Part shown: one piece after another, positions 39,172 to 47,885 of the stretch
How positions within the stretch are numbered: position 1 is the stretch's first letter
Layout of the letters: each line of letters starts with the position of its first letter
From: an uncultured Eubacteriales bacterium
Lineage (GTDB): Bacteria; Bacillota; Clostridia; Christensenellales; UBA1242
Direction of reading: 5' to 3'
NCBI GenBank assembly: GCA_949096025.1
Contig: CARXKP010000005.1
Location: forward strand, 1 to 52,410
DNA: 52,410 bases
The notes under the pieces: generated by a model
Database searches by the model: none
The model's input: the letters and a program-made list of their open reading frames with translations, nothing else
What the model was told of the DNA's origin: nothing
Position numbers and translations under genes: made by a program

Positions 39172-40170
39172 ATGGAACTATCTGACCGCAAACAAAAAAT
39201 TCTTTGCATAGCAGTTGAAGAATACATAAGAGAGTGCAGTCCTATAACTTCTGGCGGAATTAAAGATGTAACTTCCTTAGGTTGTTCTACAGCAACACTT
39301 AGAAATGAGTTGAATGCACTTGAAGCAATGGGCTACCTAAGGCAACTTCATACATCTGGGGGACGAGTGCCAACTGCACAGGGTTACAGATATTATGTAG
39401 AAAAGTTATTGTCTTCTGTCAGGGCAAGCGAAGTTGAACTTGAAGAGGTTAAAAAAATTATCAATTCAAGAACTAGTTCTCTTAATGAAATCGTTTCTGG
39501 TATTGCAAAAATAGTTAGTCAAGCGACAAACTATCCAACTGTCGTTATGGTTGACGGATTTGAAAATCTTGTACTTAAAGAGTTTAAACTTGTTCCGCTA
39601 TTAGACGAAAAAATTATGGTTTTAATAGGTACGGAGACTGGTTACATTTATCAGACACTTGAGGTTAGAGCAACTGCAGAAGAATGCAATGATGCAACTA
39701 TCTATCTTACTAATCACTTTAGAGGAGAAACTATTGGCTATATGATTGACAATATTGCTCAGTTTGAAGGTGGAATGAAGGGTGAGATAAAAGCATTTGA
39801 AAAGGTGGTTAATACTCTTATTGAAGGTTTAAAGAAGTTGAATCAACAAAGATACCTTGACATAAGGAGAGAGGGCAGTGCTAAATTACTCGATGATAAA
39901 AAAAGCGTTGAAGAGGCTAAGAAAGTTTTAAAAGTACTTGAAGATGAAAAAGAACTCTCTTCAATATTAGAACTTGAAGGCGAAGGCAATATTGAGGTTA
40001 AGGTAGCAGAAGAAGAGGATAGTTGTTCGGTTGTTAAAGCTCCTATTTGCTTTAATGGACGGCAACTTGCTTCAATCGGAGTTATTGGTCCACAACGAAT
40101 GGATTATGCTGGTATTGCTTCAGCTCTTAAAGTAGTGATAGATAACCTCAATGATTTAAAAGGAGAATAG
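39172..40170 (+). CDS. hrcA: Heat-inducible transcription repressor HrcA
   Basis: The frame opens in the CIRCE element at 39142, but the ATG at 39172 after AGAGGTTG gives the conserved start MELSDRKQKILCIAVEEYI (332 aa). A winged-helix DNA-binding domain (about 1-75, with STATLRNELNALEAMGYLRQLHTSGGRVPT) precedes a GAF-like dimerisation domain. It represses through CIRCE and is folded by chaperones, giving feedback. First gene of hrcA-grpE-dnaK. Confidence 0.95.
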   Translation: MELSDRKQKILCIAVEEYIRECSPITSGGIKDVTSLGCSTATLRNELNALEAMGYLRQLHTSGGRVPTAQGYRYYVEKLLSSVRASEVELEEVKKIINSRTSSLNEIVSGIAKIVSQATNYPTVVMVDGFENLVLKEFKLVPLLDEKIMVLIGTETGYIYQTLEVRATAEECNDATIYLTNHFRGETIGYMIDNIAQFEGGMKGEIKAFEKVVNTLIEGLKKLNQQRYLDIRREGSAKLLDDKKSVEEAKKVLKVLEDEKELSSILELEGEGNIEVKVAEEEDSCSVVKAPICFNGRQLASIGVIGPQRMDYAGIASALKVVIDNLNDLKGE

Positions 40171-40803
40171 ATGTTTTTGAGTGGTGACAATGAATTGGAA
40201 AATGAAGTTCCTTCTGACAAAAACTTATCTGAAGAGATAAGAGAAGAAGTGGAAGAGATTGAAAATTCAACAGAAAATACAGAGAATATTGATGAAAATC
40301 AAGAAGAAAACACGTCTAGTCAAGAGAGTAATCAAATTGAGGTAGAAACTGACAGCGAAAAGGCTCAACAAGAGCAAGAACGTAAGACTGCTAATGATTA
40401 TCTAGAAATGGCAAGAAGAGTTCAGGCGGATTTTGATAACTATCGTAGACATTCAACCGAAAACTTAAAAAAGGCTAAAATTGATGGGCAGGCATCAGTT
40501 ATTGAAGTATTTTTGCCTTGCCTCGATACCTTTAAAGAGGCTAAAAAGACAATTATTGATGAAAATGTGCTTAAAGGTGTTGAAATGATTGAAAATAAAA
40601 TTAATGATGCACTTAAATCTTTGGGTGTAGAAAAACTTGAAACAATAGGTCAAGTTTATGACCCACACCTGCACGAATCTCTCGCAATTATGCGTGACGA
40701 GAGTAAAGAAAATGATATCATCTTGGACGAATACCAAGCAGGATATAAATTCAATGACAAAGTGCTTAGATATGCAAAAGTCATTGTTAACAAATTAAAT
40801 TAA
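40171..40803 (+). CDS. grpE: Nucleotide exchange factor GrpE
   Basis: The protein has 210 aa and starts directly after the hrcA stop, with its SD AAAGGAG inside hrcA. An acidic, low-complexity N-terminus (about 1-70) is followed by the long coiled coil and the GrpE signature KSLGVEKLETIGQVYDPHLHESL. It releases ADP from DnaK. The residues before the coiled coil (RRVQADFDNYRRH) are typical. Confidence 0.95.
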   Translation: MFLSGDNELENEVPSDKNLSEEIREEVEEIENSTENTENIDENQEENTSSQESNQIEVETDSEKAQQEQERKTANDYLEMARRVQADFDNYRRHSTENLKKAKIDGQASVIEVFLPCLDTFKEAKKTIIDENVLKGVEMIENKINDALKSLGVEKLETIGQVYDPHLHESLAIMRDESKENDIILDEYQAGYKFNDKVLRYAKVIVNKLN

Positions 40804-40823
40804 AAAGGAGAATTTTAAAAATT

Positions 40824-42674
40824 ATGGGAAAAATTATTGGAATTGACTTAGGTACTACAAATTCTTGCGTTGCTGTTATGGAAGGCGGAAAGCCTACGGT
40901 TATCGCAAATGCAGAGGGAGATAGAACTACTCCTTCAGTTGTTGCTTATACTAAGGAAGGCGAAAGACTTGTTGGTAAAGTTGCTAAACGTCAAGCTATT
41001 GTTAATGCTGATCAAACTATCCAATCTATTAAAAGAGAAATGGGAAGTGACTTTAAAACTGTTTTAAATGGCAAAGAGTATACTCCACAAGAAATTTCTG
41101 CTATGATTCTTTCTAAACTTAAAGCTGATGCTGAAAGTTATTTAGGAGGAGAAGTAAGTCAAGCAGTTATTACTGTTCCTGCTTACTTTAACGACTCTCA
41201 AAGACAGGCTACTAAAGATGCTGGTAAGATTGCTGGTCTTGAAGTATTAAGAATTATCAATGAACCAACTGCAGCAGCTCTTGCTTATGGACTTGATAAG
41301 GGTGAAAATTCAAATCAAAAGATTCTTGTTTATGACCTTGGTGGCGGTACATTCGATGTATCTATTCTTGAAATCGGTGATGGTGTATTTGAAGTTCTTG
41401 CAACAAATGGTAACACTCGTCTTGGTGGAGATGACTTTGATAACAGAATTATCGACCTTTTAGTAGAAGAATTTAAATCTTCAAATAACATTGATCTTTC
41501 TAACGATAAACTTGCTATGCAAAGACTTAAAGAAGCTGCAGAAAAAGCAAAGATTGACCTTTCTGCTACTCCAAAAACTACAATTTCTCTTCCTTTCATT
41601 TCTGCTGATGCAACAGGTCCAAAACACCTTGAAATGGAACTTACTCGTGCTAAATTTGACTCTATTACAGAGGACCTTGTAAGAGAAACAATAGATTGCA
41701 CAGTAAAAGCACTTGCTGATGCTAAACTTAATAAGGAAGATATTGAAAAAATTGTTCTTGTAGGTGGTTCAACTCGTATTCCTGCTGTTCAGGATGCAGT
41801 TAAAGAATTTACTGGAAAAGAACCTTATAAGGGTGTTAACCCAGATGAATGCGTTGCTGTTGGTGCAGCTATTCAAGCTGGTGTTCTTGGCGGAGAAGTA
41901 AAAGATGTTCTTCTTCTTGATGTAACTCCACTTTCTCTTGGTATTGAAACTTTAGGCGGAGTATTTACTAAACTTATTGAAAGAAATACTACTATCCCTA
42001 CAAGAAAATCTCAAGTATTCTCAACTGCTGCTGACGGACAAAGCGGTGTTGATATTCACGTTTTACAAGGTGAAAGAGAATTTGCTAGTCAAAATAAGAC
42101 ATTAGGCAAATTTCAACTTACAGATATTCCACCAGCACCAAGAGGCGTTCCACAAATCGAAGTTACATTTGATATTGATGCTAATGGTATTGTTAAAGTA
42201 TCTGCTAAAGACCTTGGTACAAATAAGGAACAAAATATTACAATTACAGCATCTTCAAACTTAAAAGAAGAAGATATTGAACAGGCTATTAAAGAAGCAG
42301 AAGCACACGCAGAAGAAGATAAGAAGAGAAAAGAACTTGTTGAAACTAAGAACCAAGCAGATAACCTTGTTTATGGACTTGAAAAAATGCTTAAAGAAAA
42401 CGGAGATAAACTTGCTGAAGAAGATAAGAAGAAACTTGAAGAAGCAATTGAAAAGGCTAAGAAAGATTTTGAAAGCGAAGATATCGAAGTTGTTAAGAAA
42501 GCAATCGAAGAACTTACAAATGTTTCAAATGGCGTAGTTACAAAGATGTATCAATCAGTTAATCCAAATGGCGAAGGGGCTGATGGTAATGTTGGTGGCG
42601 AAAGCGCTGATGGAAATAATGGTGAAGGTACTACTGGCGGAACTGATGGTGACCCAGAAGTTATTGTTGACTAA
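40824..42674 (+). CDS. dnaK: Chaperone DnaK (Hsp70)
   Basis: The protein has 616 aa. The nucleotide-binding domain starts GIDLGTTNSCVAVMEGG and contains VPAYFNDSQRQATKDAG and DLGGGTFDVSIL. The shortened Gram-positive NBD is typical (no proteobacterial 24-residue insertion). The substrate-binding domain and lid are followed by a G/D/N/E-rich tail ending DPEVIVD rather than the common EEVK-type tail. It works with GrpE and DnaJ in protein folding. SD AAAAAGGAG is rather far (13 nt) from the ATG. Confidence 0.97.
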   Translation: MGKIIGIDLGTTNSCVAVMEGGKPTVIANAEGDRTTPSVVAYTKEGERLVGKVAKRQAIVNADQTIQSIKREMGSDFKTVLNGKEYTPQEISAMILSKLKADAESYLGGEVSQAVITVPAYFNDSQRQATKDAGKIAGLEVLRIINEPTAAALAYGLDKGENSNQKILVYDLGGGTFDVSILEIGDGVFEVLATNGNTRLGGDDFDNRIIDLLVEEFKSSNNIDLSNDKLAMQRLKEAAEKAKIDLSATPKTTISLPFISADATGPKHLEMELTRAKFDSITEDLVRETIDCTVKALADAKLNKEDIEKIVLVGGSTRIPAVQDAVKEFTGKEPYKGVNPDECVAVGAAIQAGVLGGEVKDVLLLDVTPLSLGIETLGGVFTKLIERNTTIPTRKSQVFSTAADGQSGVDIHVLQGEREFASQNKTLGKFQLTDIPPAPRGVPQIEVTFDIDANGIVKVSAKDLGTNKEQNITITASSNLKEEDIEQAIKEAEAHAEEDKKRKELVETKNQADNLVYGLEKMLKENGDKLAEEDKKKLEEAIEKAKKDFESEDIEVVKKAIEELTNVSNGVVTKMYQSVNPNGEGADGNVGGESADGNNGEGTTGGTDGDPEVIVD

Positions 42675-42692
42675 TTTAATCTAATAAGTAAA

Positions 42693-42725
42693 TTTTAGGG
42701 AAATGAAATAGTCGTTTCCCTAAAA
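42693..42725 (+). terminator. Hairpin between dnaK and dnaJ
   Basis: TTTTAGGGAAA and TTTCCCTAAAA pair over 11 bp with an 11-nt loop, without a strong T-run. It may attenuate read-through into dnaJ or stabilise the dnaK mRNA end. The remaining 220 nt before dnaJ are AT-rich; I see no gene and no CIRCE there. Confidence 0.6.
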
Positions 42726-42945
42726 TATTCTTAATAAGATGTTGAACCTATTTACTATGTTGGTTAAAAAGTTCATTCATCAAATATTTAAAAGTAATTT
42801 AAAATTGTTTGATTTTAAATAGTATTAAATTAACAATTTAGAACAAAGTTTAATAATTTAAGAAAAAACAGTTAAATTTCATTAAAAAATGCAAAAAAAT
42901 GTGAAATTTATATTGTTTTTCTCATAAATAACAAAAAGGACAATT

Positions 42946-44070
42946 ATGGCGAGTAAAGATTATTATTCAATTTTGGGTGTTAATAAGGGTGCGAGCGAAG
43001 ATGAAATAAAATCAGCTTATCGAAGACTTGCAAAAAAATATCACCCAGATTTAAATAAAACTGAAGAGGCAGCTAATAAGTTTAAAGAAATCAATGAAGC
43101 TTATGAGGTTCTTGGTGATGCTCAAAAACGAGCAAACTATGACCAATATGGCACTGCTGAAGGCAATCCATTCTCAGGTGCGGGTGGTGCTAGCGGTGGA
43201 TTTGGTGATTTCTTTGGCGGTGGATTTGGTGATATTTTCTCTGATATTTTCTCTGCTTTTGGTGGTGGAAAAGGCAGTCAGGGAAGAACTCAAATGAAAG
43301 GTCAAGATATAAATATTGCAGTTACTCTTGATTTTGAAGAAGCTTGCTTTGGTTGCGAAAAGAATATTACTATTACTAAAAATGATAAATGCTCTGCCTG
43401 CAAAGGTACAGGTGCTAAGAATGGTAAGGAATTTACTGCCTGCCGAGAGTGTAACGGTACCGGTCGCGTAAGATTTCAGCAAAATACTATATTTGGAACT
43501 ACTATTCGTGAAGCTGCCTGTCCAAAATGTAATGGCACTGGCAAGATTATAAAAGAGAAATGTAGTGTTTGTAATGGTAAAGGTGAGATTAGAAATTCAA
43601 AGACTGTTAAGGTTAAATTCCCTGCAGGAATTGATAATGGTCAAACGTTGCGTATGAGGGGGGAAGGTAATTCGCCTGTTGGAAATGGTGTTTATGGTGA
43701 CCTAAATATTAAGGTTTCGGTTAAGCCTCATAAGATGCTGGTAAGAAATGGTAATGATTTATTACTTGAACTCTATGTTCCGTTTACTACAATGGTGCTT
43801 GGCGGAAAGGTTGACGTGCCAACGGTAAATGATAAATATACCTTAAATATACCAGAATTGACCGCTAGCGGAACACTTATTAGAATAAAGAATAGAGGTA
43901 TCAAAATGCTTAATAGAGATGCCTATGGTGATTTACTAGTAACTGTAAAAGCAGAGATGCCAAAATCTCTTGATAAGGAAACTAAAACAAAACTTAAAGA
44001 AGTCGCAACTAAACTTGGTGATAGTTCTTACACAAAATATAGCAACTTTCAGAAAAATATGAAAAAATAA
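42946..44070 (+). CDS. dnaJ: Chaperone DnaJ (Hsp40)
   Basis: The protein has 374 aa. The J domain (1-70) has HPD in KKYHPDLNK. A G/F-rich stretch (about 75-120) is followed by four zinc-binding repeats CSACKGTG, CRECNGTG, CPKCNGTG and CSVCNGKG, then the C-terminal substrate-binding domains. It stimulates the DnaK ATPase. The 271-nt distance from dnaK and the hairpin suggest partly separate expression. SD AAAAAGGA precedes the ATG. Confidence 0.96.
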   Translation: MASKDYYSILGVNKGASEDEIKSAYRRLAKKYHPDLNKTEEAANKFKEINEAYEVLGDAQKRANYDQYGTAEGNPFSGAGGASGGFGDFFGGGFGDIFSDIFSAFGGGKGSQGRTQMKGQDINIAVTLDFEEACFGCEKNITITKNDKCSACKGTGAKNGKEFTACRECNGTGRVRFQQNTIFGTTIREAACPKCNGTGKIIKEKCSVCNGKGEIRNSKTVKVKFPAGIDNGQTLRMRGEGNSPVGNGVYGDLNIKVSVKPHKMLVRNGNDLLLELYVPFTTMVLGGKVDVPTVNDKYTLNIPELTASGTLIRIKNRGIKMLNRDAYGDLLVTVKAEMPKSLDKETKTKLKEVATKLGDSSYTKYSNFQKNMKK

Positions 44071-44098
44071 AAAAGGCACAATTAATGTGCCTTTTTTT
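44071..44098. terminator. Bidirectional terminator after dnaJ
   Basis: AAAAGGCACA and TGTGCCTTTT pair perfectly around a 4-5 nt loop, followed by seven T. It is shared with the leftward Cys-rich gene. Confidence 0.9.
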
Positions 44099-44104
44099 GC
44101 TATA

Positions 44105-44509
44105 TTATCTTCTACAACAACATCTTCCAAACAAACATCCCGCAAGTAAACAGCAAGCATTTCTGTTGCAGCAGTTTTGTTGTGGACGCTGGCAAGGTGG
44201 ACAAGGTCTATGACAACGATTATTCATATTATTATGATTCTCTTTAAATCTATTAAATTCATTTTCGTTGCCAAAGTCTTGTGGATAATAATTATTGTGA
44301 TCATTATTAAAATTTTGATAATTATCATCAAAATCATTAAAATCATTGAAAAAATTGTCATTTTCCTCAAAATTTCTAATATTATTGTCCCAGTTGCAGT
44401 TATTGTGAGGTCTATTGCAACAGTTTGGTCTAAAGCAAGGGTTCTCCCAAACACATCCGCAAGGTCTTTGTGGTCTATTACAATGACACTCCCTATTAAA
44501 GTTAAACAT
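44105..44509 (-). CDS. Cys/Asn-rich low-complexity protein
   Basis: The ATG at 44509 follows ATGGAGGAT (134 aa); a start four codons upstream overlaps the SD. The N- and C-terminal parts are packed with Cys and Pro (CHCNRPQRPCGC, PNCCNRPHNNC; CHRPCPPCQRPQQNCC, CCLLAGCLFGRCCC). The middle is almost only N, D, F and Y. About 20 Cys in total, no signal peptide. It resembles spore-coat or metal-binding proteins in composition, but no family is recognised. Strand coding is supported by the SD, the shared terminator and clear composition. Confidence 0.72.
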   Translation of the reverse strand: MFNFNRECHCNRPQRPCGCVWENPCFRPNCCNRPHNNCNWDNNIRNFEENDNFFNDFNDFDDNYQNFNNDHNNYYPQDFGNENEFNRFKENHNNMNNRCHRPCPPCQRPQQNCCNRNACCLLAGCLFGRCCCRR

Positions 44510-44563
44510 TATATCCTCCATATTTTATTTCTAATTTATTAAACTCATTAATATCATATATTG

Positions 44564-45562
44564 ATGAAAAATTCTATTTTAGCAATACTAGCAATAATTG
44601 GTTCGATAGTAGGATCTGGATTTATCAGTGGAAAGGAAATTGTTGTCTTTTTTTCAAGATTTGGGGTATATTCTTTTCCTTGCATATTTCTCGCTTTTAT
44701 AATTTTGTTTGTTTTAATAAAATTACTTCTTGATTATGGTCCTAGTTCTATTGAGCGGTTAAATAATTCCAAGATTGCTTTTTTTATAAATTTTGCAATT
44801 TCTTTATTTTTTTCTGCAGCAATGTTTGCAGGAATAATCAAACTTTTAAATTTTGAAAACAAAATCATTAGCTTTTTAATTTTTTCTTTTGTCTTACTAT
44901 TATCATTTTTTGTCTTTAGATTTGGAATCGGCAGTTTGAATAAAATAAATTTAATACTTGTTCCATTTATGTTAATTTTGTTTGTAGGCCTGCTTTTTAG
45001 CAAATTTTCATTAAAAAGCCTGCAATTTTCATCTTCATTTGGTGGAGTTTCATTTATTTATTCAATTCTTTACGTTTTCTTGAACACTGCAAATGGTGGA
45101 GTATTAATATCAACAATGGCAAAAAAACTAAGTGTTAAGCAAAAAACGCAAGTAGCCTTTTTTTCGGCACTCACGCTTTCTGTTGTTTTGCTTATTGCAA
45201 ATGTGGTTTTATTATTAAACCCAACTTCATTTGATTGTGCAATGCCTTTGGTTTCTATATTTTCAGGGGTTAGGCATTTAATTATGACAATTGTTGTATT
45301 TGTCGGTTGTTTGACAACTCTTCTTACACTTGTTTATTCTTTATCAACTTCGCTTAGAGGGCTGTGCAAAAATGAATTTTTGATATATTTTGCAAGTGTA
45401 ATTTTGCCACTTTTATTAAGTTTATGTGGATTTAATTTTATTGTTGAATATCTTTATCCTATTGCAAGTGTTCTTGGGATTTATCTTTTGTGTGAATTAT
45501 CTTTTATTCCGCTTTTCAAAAGGAAGTACAAGAAAAAACATTCCGCTAGCAAGTATACATAA
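44564..45562 (+). CDS. YkvI-like membrane transporter (APC superfamily)
   Basis: The protein has 332 aa with about ten membrane helices. The start AILAIIGSIVGSGFISGKEIVVFFSRFG is the unwound helix 1 signature of the YkvI group of LeuT/APC-fold proteins. The substrate is unknown. No SD: a -10-like TATCAT ends 6 nt before the ATG, so the mRNA may be leaderless. The last 66 bp overlap, tail to tail, the coding end of the leftward ABC permease gene. Confidence 0.82.
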   Translation: MKNSILAILAIIGSIVGSGFISGKEIVVFFSRFGVYSFPCIFLAFIILFVLIKLLLDYGPSSIERLNNSKIAFFINFAISLFFSAAMFAGIIKLLNFENKIISFLIFSFVLLLSFFVFRFGIGSLNKINLILVPFMLILFVGLLFSKFSLKSLQFSSSFGGVSFIYSILYVFLNTANGGVLISTMAKKLSVKQKTQVAFFSALTLSVVLLIANVVLLLNPTSFDCAMPLVSIFSGVRHLIMTIVVFVGCLTTLLTLVYSLSTSLRGLCKNEFLIYFASVILPLLLSLCGFNFIVEYLYPIASVLGIYLLCELSFIPLFKRKYKKKHSASKYT

Positions 45563-46300
45563 TATTACTATACTTGCCATAACTATATCAAGTTTCAATA
45601 TTTGGCTACCATAATTTATTAAATAGCCAAGTCCTGCTTTACTTGATAGGTATTCTCCCATAACTGTTCCAACCCAACTCATACCAACATTGATTTTTAA
45701 TGCCGTGGCAAATTCAGGAAGTGCGTTTGGAATAATTAATTTAAATAATATTTGATGCTTTTTTGCGTGCATTGATTTCATTAACAATATTTTATCATTG
45801 TCGCAAGAAATGAAAGCGTTAAGCATTGAAATAGTAGTAATTATTACGCAAATTAATATACACATTACTATTGTAGCACCAGTTCCTGAACCGACCCAAA
45901 ATATTATCATTGGGCCTAGCGCAATCTTTGGCAGTGAATTGAGTATGATAAGGTAAGGTTCAAGTACTCTTCTAAGTCTGGTACTACACCATAATAAAAC
46001 TGCAAGAAGAAATCCTATTGCCGAAGCAAGTATAAATCCAATTACTGTTTCATAAAGTGAAGTCCAGATGTGTAACATTAGATTACCATTTTTAAATAAG
46101 TCAACTATAGTTACGGCTATTCGAGAGGGGCTTGAAAAGAAGAATGGGTCAATAAGCTCTGTTTGAGCAAGAAGTTCCCATAAACCTAAAAATACAATAA
46201 TTACTGCAAATTGAAGTAAAACTACTAAAATTTTGTCATTTCTTTTGCTTTTTAGGTATTTTTGCCTTGCTTTTGAATAATTTACTATTTTTTTCTTCAT
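45497..46300 (-). CDS. ABC transporter permease, SsuC/TauC/ThiX type
   Basis: The start ATG at 46300 overlaps the ATPase stop (TAATG); the protein has 267 aa and six membrane helices. The EAA-like loop is LLMKSMHAKKHQILFKLIIPNALPEFATALKINVGMSW, the usual coupling helix, given here by its key residues A, K, IP and P. Homologues import sulfonates, taurine, nitrate or thiamine precursors. Because no binding protein is nearby, the substrate cannot be chosen. Its 3' end overlaps the ykvI-like gene. Confidence 0.88.
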   Translation of the reverse strand: MKKKIVNYSKARQKYLKSKRNDKILVVLLQFAVIIVFLGLWELLAQTELIDPFFFSSPSRIAVTIVDLFKNGNLMLHIWTSLYETVIGFILASAIGFLLAVLLWCSTRLRRVLEPYLIILNSLPKIALGPMIIFWVGSGTGATIVMCILICVIITTISMLNAFISCDNDKILLMKSMHAKKHQILFKLIIPNALPEFATALKINVGMSWVGTVMGEYLSSKAGLGYLINYGSQILKLDIVMASIVILCILASGMFFLVLPFEKRNKR

Positions 46301-47055
46301 TATACAAGGTTTCTCCAAATCATTTCAAAGTATTTGCCAAAATCTTTATCCTCACGCTTTAGAAGTGGGGAAGGTTCAGGGAAAGCTAATTCAACTTCTG
46401 TTTTAACTGTCGCTGGTCTCTTCGTAAGAATTATAATTTTATCTGACATACTGATTGCTTCTGAAATGTCGTGAGTGACAAGAAGAGCAGTCTTTTTTTC
46501 AGTCTTTATAATATCATATACATCATCGCATACTTTCAGTCTTGTTTGAAAGTCTAGTGCAGAGAATGGCTCATCAAGGAGTAACAAAGCCGGTTCAAGC
46601 ACAAGAGTTCTAATTAAGGCAACACGTTGACGCATACCACCACTAAGTTGGCGAGGCTTTTTATTTTTGAAGTTGTAAAGGTCATATTTTTTTAACAACT
46701 CTTCTGCCATTTCAAGTCTTTTTGCATCTTTTTTAAGATTTTGTAGTTCTAAACCTAATATTATGTTTTGCCAAATAGTTCGCCATTCAAATAAATGGTC
46801 ACGTTGAAACATATAACCAATTCGGCTATCATTTTTCTCGATAGGTTTTTTATCTAGTAAAATTTCTCCGCTTGACGGGGTCAAAAGACCTGCGATTAGG
46901 GAAAGTATGGTTGTTTTACCACAGCCACTTGGTCCGACAAGGGAAGAAAAAGATTCGTTATCAATAGTAAAATCTACACCTGCAAGGGCGTTGACTTCGC
47001 TTTCCTTGGTTTGATAGAAGTAGTTTACATTTTTAAATTCGAGTAATGTTTTCAT
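46300..47055 (-). CDS. ABC transporter ATP-binding protein, SsuB/TauB type
   Basis: The protein has 251 aa. Walker A GPSGCGKTT (about 39-47), Q-loop in GYMFQRDHLFEW, signature LSGGMRQRVALIRT, Walker B LLLLDEPFSALD and H-loop LLVTHDISEA are all intact. It energises the permease encoded downstream. AGAGGT precedes the ATG. No riboswitch is visible in the leader, which argues against thiamine control. The substrate-binding protein must be elsewhere in the genome. Confidence 0.92.
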   Translation of the reverse strand: MKTLLEFKNVNYFYQTKESEVNALAGVDFTIDNESFSSLVGPSGCGKTTILSLIAGLLTPSSGEILLDKKPIEKNDSRIGYMFQRDHLFEWRTIWQNIILGLELQNLKKDAKRLEMAEELLKKYDLYNFKNKKPRQLSGGMRQRVALIRTLVLEPALLLLDEPFSALDFQTRLKVCDDVYDIIKTEKKTALLVTHDISEAISMSDKIIILTKRPATVKTEVELAFPEPSPLLKREDKDFGKYFEMIWRNLV

Positions 47056-47380
47056 TTGTATGACCTCTACAATAACATTTTAGCAATCTATCAAGAGATT
47101 GTTACAAATTTTGAAAAACTTTTTTTAAGATTGATTTTTGATTTGTTTTTAAAAAGAATATATAAAAATATTTAATTTATTTATATATATAAAATATTAT
47201 TAAAAATAAGATTATTAAACTAATTTAATTATTTTAAAGAATATTTTTAATAAAAAATGCTCTTTTTTATTTAATTTTATTAAGTTTCTATTAAATTTAA
47301 AAATTTTGTCACTCATCGTTGAAATTATTAAGTTTACTAATATATAATGTCGTTGCGGGCTAAAAAGAGGGAGGCGTGCA
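47056..47380. promoter_or_regulatory. AT-rich intergenic region with a rightward promoter for the phage head genes
   Basis: Nothing coding in 325 bp. The plus strand has TTGAAA (47319-47324), 18 bp, TATAAT (47343-47348), about 32 bp before the first phage-like start, and an SD GAGGGAGG at 47367-47374. The part from 47130 to 47290 is nearly pure A/T. No att-like repeat or integrase is seen here. Confidence 0.65.
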
Positions 47381-47668
47381 TTGGAGGAAGAGGATAAAAT
47401 AAAAAAAGCACTTATGAAAAAGGCTCTTGGTTATGACGCGAATGATATTGTTGAAGAGTATGTTATAGATGAGGATGGTGGAACTAAGTTATCTAAAAAG
47501 AAGATAACTAAGAAACATTATAGTCCTGATATTTCGGCAGTTAAGGTTTTGCTCGAGAGATACTACAAGACTTATGAAGAAAAAGTGCTTGATATGACTG
47601 ATGAGTCGCTTCAAAAAGAAAAGACGCGTCTTGAAAAATTGTTAAAAGGAGAGGAATGTGGAGATTAA
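47381..47668 (+). CDS. Small phage protein, possibly small-terminase-like
   Basis: The protein has 95 aa with a TTG start after GAGGGAGG. It is charged and helical (KIKKALMKKALGYDANDIVEEYV, then KKITKKHYSPDISAVKVLLERYY). The pattern LGY-x-(A)-x-D/E ... KKxTKKH-x-xPD-x-SA is one I associate with small proteins at the start of Firmicutes phage head operons, where the small terminase sits. The functional call is inference. It overlaps the next gene by 11 nt. Confidence 0.65.
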   Translation: MEEEDKIKKALMKKALGYDANDIVEEYVIDEDGGTKLSKKKITKKHYSPDISAVKVLLERYYKTYEEKVLDMTDESLQKEKTRLEKLLKGEECGD

Positions 47669-47885
47669 CGAATGTAGGCATTTAGTTAAATGTGATTTTT
47701 TGGGTTGCAATAATCTAGCAAAGTATACATTTTCAACAAAAGGTGTAATTAAAAGGAATCTATGCTTTTGTGAAGACTGTTTAAAGGGTATGTATGAAGC
47801 TATTGCCAAAATGCAAACACCAAAATGTATTAAAAGTCCATTTAAGTTAAATAAAAGGTTGGGTAAAGTAAATGATGACAAATGA
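47658..47885 (+). CDS. Small Cys-rich protein in the phage head operon
   Basis: The protein has 75 aa, starting GTG after AAAAGGAGAGG. Five Cys and a His in ECRHLVKCDFLGC and LCFCEDCLKG make a likely zinc-binding module. It overlaps both neighbours (11 and 14 nt), so it is translated as part of the operon. It stands where a large terminase gene would be expected. No family recognised. Confidence 0.68.
   Translation: MEINECRHLVKCDFLGCNNLAKYTFSTKGVIKRNLCFCEDCLKGMYEAIAKMQTPKCIKSPFKLNKRLGKVNDDK

Noticed and set aside
42675..42945. CIRCE or separate heat-shock promoter before dnaJ
   Set aside because: No GAGTGCTAA-like arm found in this interval.
47056..47380. Left attachment site of a prophage
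   Set aside because: No integrase, tRNA or repeated sequence is visible near; only AT-rich DNA and a promoter.
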